Shown: piece by piece, positions 5,954 through 9,834 of the stretch | Numbering within the stretch: position 1 is the first letter of the stretch | Layout of the letters: every line of letters begins with the position of its first letter | Made by a program: the position numbers and the translations under genes | The notes under the pieces: generated by a model | What the model saw: only the letters and a program-made list of their open reading frames with translations | Database searches by the model: none | What the model was told of the DNA's origin: nothing | From: Verrucomicrobiota bacterium | GTDB taxonomy: Bacteria; Verrucomicrobiota; Verrucomicrobiia; Opitutales; UBA2995 | Assembly (NCBI GenBank): GCA_027297085.1 | Contig: JAPUIL010000187.1 | Coordinates: 1-9,834, forward strand | Direction of reading: 5' to 3' | DNA: 9,834 nt

Positions 5954-8713
5954 TTATTTCGACCAGGTCGCTCCGATACGGAACTCGGTTCCGTAGCGTT
6001 CGAATCCTGGATTTTCCCCGATCAACCGGCGGCCAACGCCGTTGTGATACGTCCGCAAGAGTTCGTCGGTGAGGTTTTTCATAGTCAGGTAGATTTGCCA
6101 GCTATCGTCGATCTGATAAGAGATTTTAGCGTCGAGTGAGGAAAGTTCATCCCGGTATAAGTCCTCTTGGGCTTCACCTTCAAGTTCGTCAAAAATCGCT
6201 TCACTCTGATAGGTGTAGGCAAGCCTGGCTTCAAATCCATTACGTTCATAGTAGACCTGAAGGTTGTAAACGGTATCGGCTTGATTAAAGAAAGGAAATT
6301 TTTCACCAGGACGTTCCGGTACCGTAACTTCGGAATCCATGAGTGCAATATTGGCCAGAATTCCAAAACCATCAAAAGGTTCGGGCAGCATTATCAGATC
6401 CTGCTGGTAGTTGAACTCGATACCTGAAATGTGGCCTGGATCAGCGTTGCTCAGGGTTTCTTCATTGTATTGATCAAATACCACACCCAAGAATTCGAAA
6501 TTATCGAATTCTTGGTTGAATTGGTAGATGGCGTTTTCTATGCGCTTGTAAAAACCGCCGATCGAGAAGACTCCGGAATTTTCTGCAAAATAGTAATCCA
6601 GAGAAATGTCGTAATTGGTACTTTCATACGGTTGGAGATCCGGGTTGCCAATTTCGTTGCTGGCGGAAAATACCCCGGGCTCATATTCATCTTCCTGGAT
6701 CCGAAGCTCCGAGATCGGTGACGAATCGGGATAATCAGGGCGGCCGAGGTTGGTGGTTATGGACGCACGAAACTGCAGGTTAGAATCTATGATCCACTTC
6801 AAGTTAACCGACGGCAAAACATTCGTATACTCGTTATTGTCGGCTATAAAAATCGCCTCGGATTCCTCAAAGGGAAGTTCATCGATCTTGGAAATCTCCG
6901 GGGGATGATCCGTTCGGATTCGGTCGACAAAAGAGAAAGCGCTCACCGTGACATCGGTTTTCTCCACCCGAACCCCGCCGGTCAAAATGACATCCGGGGT
7001 CAATTCTATGGAAGCCATGGCGTAATAGGCGAAAACCTCTTCTTCCATGGTGTAGTCGTCTTCGATGGAGTTCGATGTAGAACCTCTTTCATCAAAATCG
7101 TAATCCCCAGGATTGGCCGCTTTGTGTGCAAGCATGGCGAGATGGTCAACGATCCACACCGTACCTGCCGTATCGGCGAAGGTGTAGGGTATTCCTTGAT
7201 TGTAATCAAGAAGTGTTCTCCCGAGTCCTGCGTCTGCCAAAGTGTCGTATCCCCTATAAGGAAACCTCAGGTCTGTATCATCCACGAATTTATCCCGGTT
7301 GAGCCATTTGAACCCGGTTTTAAAGGTGGTGGATTTGCCATTCCAATCACCTTCCCAGAGGGCATCGAAATCGACGGTCACGGTATCTTCTTCTACTATG
7401 GAGGTGATGGTTCTCAGGCGTGAGATTCTCTGAAGCTCCGGTTGACTGGGGTGGAGACCGCCCGTAAAGGATGTGTTGTAAGTGGGAGAGGCAAAACCCT
7501 CAGGACTTACCCAAAATAGAACCGGATTTAGCGCCGCGACATCATCAATGTCTCCCCGGGATGACGTTGTATCCTTGGCTTCGTTATAATTGAGCAAGGG
7601 GTTCAACTCTTTGGCATTGGTGAAGTTAAGGTTACCTTCGATAGACCAGGAATCGGAGATCTGCTGCTGACCACCAAAAACAAATTGTCGAACCGGGCGC
7701 TCCTGAATTTCATAACGGGTTTCATTTTCGAGGCGGTAGCGCGTAAAGTAGGTTTCCGTTAGGGAGCTGGATCCTATGTCGCCGCGGTTTCGAATGGTAA
7801 ACTCCGGGCGGACTTCCTCATCGTTGTACTCCGTGAAGAAGGTGCGGAACCAGACAAAAGTATCTTCGTCCGGGCTGTATTCCAGGTTGGCTGTCATACC
7901 GTAGCGTTCGCGTTCTCCGATGGCGGAGCCGAATACAACGCGGCTCGGAACCAGCTCATTGTCGAAGCCGGCACCGTTTTCCGGATTGCCGATATCGGAA
8001 TTTTCGTACATGATGGATAAGTATTCACGATACCAGTAATTGGCGCCGATGAAGAGTCCCCACTCTTCGTTGTCCCCGAATCGATCAGCCCAGTTGAACT
8101 GGAATGAATAGATGTCACTTTCAGTAGCAAAATCGTTGTATCCATATTCGGCATTAAACATGGAAAATGCTCCTGGGAAATCGAAAGCACTAGGTGTTAA
8201 AATATTGATGGTGCCTCCGATAGATTGGCCGTCCATATCCGGCGTGGTTACTTTAAAGACTTCAATACGCGAGATAGACGATGCACTCAGCACGTCCAAA
8301 GGAGCGGCTCGGCCGGAGCGTCCGTCCGTATCCGATACGGCAATGGTCTGTCCGTTTAAGGTAACATTATTCAAAATGGGATCAGCTCCACGAATCGATA
8401 CATAGCGGCCTTCTCCCTGATCGGGCACGAGGTAGATCGATGTGACGCGTTTCAAGGCTTCAGCAATGTTGGAATCAGGTAGCTTTCCGACAGCATCTGC
8501 CGCGATCACATCTTTGAGGCTGAGTGAATTCCTGGCCTCCTGCCGTGCAAGCAACAGCGAATCGCGGAAACCCCTCACTTCGTATTGTTGCAATGTTACA
8601 ATGTCTTCGTCTTCCTGGGCGTATCCCATAGGCAGGATTACAGTTACAGCCGATGCGAAGACTATTATTTTGGCAATATTGGATAAGCTCAATGTAAGTT
8701 TGTTTGATTTCAT
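5954..8713 (-). CDS. TonB-dependent receptor, Caulobacter/Xanthomonas-type
   Basis: A 919-aa outer-membrane active transporter energised by TonB-ExbBD. Residues 1-32 form a Sec signal peptide with a hydrophobic core (IIVFASAVTVILPMG) and likely cleavage after GYA. The mature N-terminus EDEDIVTLQQYEVRG holds a TonB-box-like segment (about 38-48). The plug domain spans about 62-175, with AVGKLPDSNIAEALKRV (74-90), GEGRYVSIRGADP (100-112) and GQSIGGTINILTP (162-174). These are diagnostic of the TIGR01782-type receptors often tied to oligosaccharide uptake. The rest is a 22-strand barrel rich in alternating aromatic strands and ends in an aromatic-containing strand, RIGATWSK. There is no N-terminal carboxypeptidase-like or STN signalling domain, so direct anti-sigma signalling is not expected. 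The reading frame is intact. The ATG at 8713 is chosen because it begins the signal peptide; no Shine-Dalgarno site is seen. No glycosidase, SusD-like or regulator gene adjoins it, so the substrate is unknown. Confidence 0.95.
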   Translation of the reverse strand: MKSNKLTLSLSNIAKIIVFASAVTVILPMGYAQEDEDIVTLQQYEVRGFRDSLLLARQEARNSLSLKDVIAADAVGKLPDSNIAEALKRVTSIYLVPDQGEGRYVSIRGADPILNNVTLNGQTIAVSDTDGRSGRAAPLDVLSASSISRIEVFKVTTPDMDGQSIGGTINILTPSAFDFPGAFSMFNAEYGYNDFATESDIYSFQFNWADRFGDNEEWGLFIGANYWYREYLSIMYENSDIGNPENGAGFDNELVPSRVVFGSAIGERERYGMTANLEYSPDEDTFVWFRTFFTEYNDEEVRPEFTIRNRGDIGSSSLTETYFTRYRLENETRYEIQERPVRQFVFGGQQQISDSWSIEGNLNFTNAKELNPLLNYNEAKDTTSSRGDIDDVAALNPVLFWVSPEGFASPTYNTSFTGGLHPSQPELQRISRLRTITSIVEEDTVTVDFDALWEGDWNGKSTTFKTGFKWLNRDKFVDDTDLRFPYRGYDTLADAGLGRTLLDYNQGIPYTFADTAGTVWIVDHLAMLAHKAANPGDYDFDERGSTSNSIEDDYTMEEEVFAYYAMASIELTPDVILTGGVRVEKTDVTVSAFSFVDRIRTDHPPEISKIDELPFEESEAIFIADNNEYTNVLPSVNLKWIIDSNLQFRASITTNLGRPDYPDSSPISELRIQEDEYEPGVFSASNEIGNPDLQPYESTNYDISLDYYFAENSGVFSIGGFYKRIENAIYQFNQEFDNFEFLGVVFDQYNEETLSNADPGHISGIEFNYQQDLIMLPEPFDGFGILANIALMDSEVTVPERPGEKFPFFNQADTVYNLQVYYERNGFEARLAYTYQSEAIFDELEGEAQEDLYRDELSSLDAKISYQIDDSWQIYLTMKNLTDELLRTYHNGVGRRLIGENPGFERYGTEFRIGATWSK

Positions 8714-8815
8714 GACGTGAGAACTCGGGTTGAATGTTGCTTTAGAGGAAATCGGTTAGATATTTGAATCTTCAGTCTAAAAGATATCTAAAACCATTTG
8801 TAAGTGTGTGCATGA

Positions 8816-8832
8816 ACATATGACATATGTCA
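8816..8832. promoter_or_regulatory. 12-bp palindrome with tandem heptamer, operator candidate
   Basis: TGACATATGTCA (8821-8832) is a perfect palindrome. It overlaps a tandem repeat of ACATATG (8816-8822 and 8823-8829). It lies about 108-119 bases upstream of the receptor start, and its right half contains the TTGACA hexamer on the - strand. Perfect dyads of this size are typical of dimeric repressor or activator sites. No regulator gene is nearby to name one. Confidence 0.4.
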
Positions 8833-9052
8833 ATTATTAAGGGGTGATTTTTGTAAAACATAGGGTTTCCTTAAAAAAAACTGCCTGAGTTTGTTTTCGC
8901 CGAATAGTTTGACCCTGGCATTGAATCGCAACTAGGTTCATGATTGTGTCGGTTCTCCGGCCCTCGGTACCTCCAAGCTTGTTTCGTCGCTGATTATCGC
9001 GATGACTGTGTCATTGCATTCGGTACATCGAGCCCCAAAGCCTGAAAGGTTG

Positions 9053-9093
9053 CTTTGCCGCGATGCCCCGTACCTTGCTGAGGAGCGGCAAAG
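9053..9093 (-). terminator. 9-bp perfect inverted repeat downstream of the TerC gene
   Basis: CTTTGCCGC (9053-9061) and GCGGCAAAG (9085-9093) are exact inverted arms with a 23-base loop. They begin about 40 bases past the TerC stop. The stem is GC-rich, but no T-run follows on the - strand, so it could be a rho-dependent or attenuating hairpin instead of an intrinsic terminator. Confidence 0.35.
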
Positions 9094-9133
9094 TGACGGC
9101 GAAGATACTCACTTAGTTTCTTAGTTTGCCTTA

Positions 9134-9832
9134 TCAGCGCTTTTTCAAATTCGCCTGATACCGCATCTGCAAAAGCTCTACCCCCAGGGCAAATCCCATG
9201 GGCAGGTAAATATATGCTTTTTCCACATGCTGGTGCATGCCCTCCAGAAAAATGGTAACCCCGATGGTTATCAGGAATGCCAGCGCAAGAATCTTGAGCC
9301 CCGGATTTTTCATGATAAACTCACCGACTTGTTTGGCGAATATTAGAATGATGGCAAAGGATAGAACAACTGCGGTTGTGATGACCCACAATTCGCGAGT
9401 CAGACCGACGGCCGTTAACACGGAGTCCACGGAGAATACAATATCCAGCAGGACAATCTGTAATAGGGCAGCAGTAAATTGAGAAGATACCTTGCCGGTT
9501 TTATGGGCCTGTTCTTCATCCTTCATCTCCACCGTGTGATGAATTTCAACAACTGCTTTATAAAGTAGAAACAGGCCGCCGGCCATGAGGATAAGATCAC
9601 GAATGGAAAACTTGGCAATTACTGGATTTTCCATGGACGCTAACGCCACTATCACGAACAACATGACCAGCCTCGCTACCATGGCCAGTACCAGGCCAAA
9701 AATACGGGCCTTCTGCCGAATCTCTTCCGGCAATCGGCTCACCATTATGGAAATGACCAGAATGTTGTCGATGCCGAGGACGAGTTCCAGGCCGATCAAG
9801 AGGGCGAGGGTGGCAAGGGCGTCTCCTGTCAT
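9134..9832 (-). CDS. TerC family integral membrane protein (start possibly beyond window)
   Basis: At least 232 aa of a TerC family protein (PF03741). These polytopic inner-membrane proteins have been linked to metal-ion export (Alx-type Mn export) and to metalation of exported enzymes, and historically to tellurite resistance. Hydrophobic segments lie at about residues 5-31, 45-66, 79-96, 120-143, 149-167, 179-197 and 207-222. Conserved acidic signatures are present: LELVLGIDN (15-23) in the first segment and LLDIVFSVDSV (128-138) in the middle, whose Asp residues are the likely metal ligands. A charged loop, VEMKDEEQAHKTGK (101-114), separates the halves. Length is close to full for the family. 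The first visible Met is two bases from the window edge, so a few N-terminal residues and the ribosome binding site may be missing. No other ter genes are nearby, so tellurite resistance should not be assumed. Confidence 0.9.
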   Translation of the reverse strand: MTGDALATLALLIGLELVLGIDNILVISIMVSRLPEEIRQKARIFGLVLAMVARLVMLFVIVALASMENPVIAKFSIRDLILMAGGLFLLYKAVVEIHHTVEMKDEEQAHKTGKVSSQFTAALLQIVLLDIVFSVDSVLTAVGLTRELWVITTAVVLSFAIILIFAKQVGEFIMKNPGLKILALAFLITIGVTIFLEGMHQHVEKAYIYLPMGFALGVELLQMRYQANLKKR

Positions 9833-9834
9833 AT

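Larger units (their letters stand above)
8714..9133. other. 420-bp intergenic region upstream of the TonB receptor gene
   Basis: No coding sequence is supported here. Read toward the receptor, TTGACA (8833-8828) resembles a -35 box, but no acceptable -10 lies 16-18 bases further, so no promoter is called. On the - strand AAACT-CAGGC-AGTTT followed by a T-run (about 8890-8871) could be a weak terminator for the TerC gene. ATGATTGTGTC (8940-8950) recurs as ATGACTGTGTC (9002-9012), each followed within about 25 bases by TCGGTAC. CTTAGTTT is tandemly duplicated at 9112-9127. Confidence 0.5.

Noticed and set aside
5894..6139. 81-aa + strand open frame at the end of the receptor gene
   Set aside because: It crosses the receptor's terminator hairpin and its conserved C-terminal barrel strands in antisense, with no independent support.
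6905..7423. 172-aa + strand open frame inside the receptor gene
   Set aside because: Antisense to an intact, well-conserved barrel region, with no domain signal.
9134..9832. Tellurite resistance locus
   Set aside because: Only a TerC-family gene is present. None of terA, terB, terD, terE or terZ is visible, and most TerC homologues act in metal homeostasis.

Overview
The window most resembles a chromosomal stretch from a marine-type Verrucomicrobium (Opitutae-like). This rests on a DUF1800/DUF1501 gene pair, a C-terminal module of the sort common in secreted proteins of that phylum, a Caulobacter-type TonB-dependent receptor, roughly even base composition, and the lack of Shine-Dalgarno sites before the genes. 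The lineage is an inference from gene content, not a phylogenetic result.

Layout, left to right. Bases 1-560 hold no intact gene. They contain a perfect 14-bp hairpin (8-38), a palindrome-rich stretch that looks like a dispersed repeat (about 60-210), and a short remnant of a histidine kinase C-terminus (249-443). An SPFH/band 7 membrane protein (567-1463, +) follows and closes with a clear rho-independent terminator (1482-1515). Next is a two-gene unit on the + strand: a Tat-exported DUF1800 protein (1582-3408) and, 19 bases later, a Tat-exported DUF1501 protein (3428-5425) with added fibronectin type III and Ca-binding-like C-terminal modules.

The gap 5426-5953 is filled by a composite repeat of about 400 bp bounded by CTAGTGTAG/CTACACTAG, with internal direct and inverted repeats. 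A smaller CTAG-bounded inverted repeat and a hairpin terminator follow. A TonB-dependent receptor of 919 aa runs toward the DUF1800/DUF1501 pair on the - strand (8713-5954). Its 420-bp upstream region has a 12-bp palindrome, several small repeats and no confident promoter. The window ends in a TerC-family membrane protein on the - strand (9832-9134), whose start may lie just beyond the edge.

Working together: DUF1800 and DUF1501 are very probably co-transcribed and exported folded through Tat. The receptor imports an unknown ligand across the outer membrane. A shared role for the pair and the receptor is possible but unproven, since they converge on separate transcripts. The SPFH and TerC proteins look like independent envelope and metal-homeostasis functions. 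I see no convincing new defence, mobile or biosynthetic system. The most unusual structure is the repeat composite between the DUF1501 gene and the receptor.
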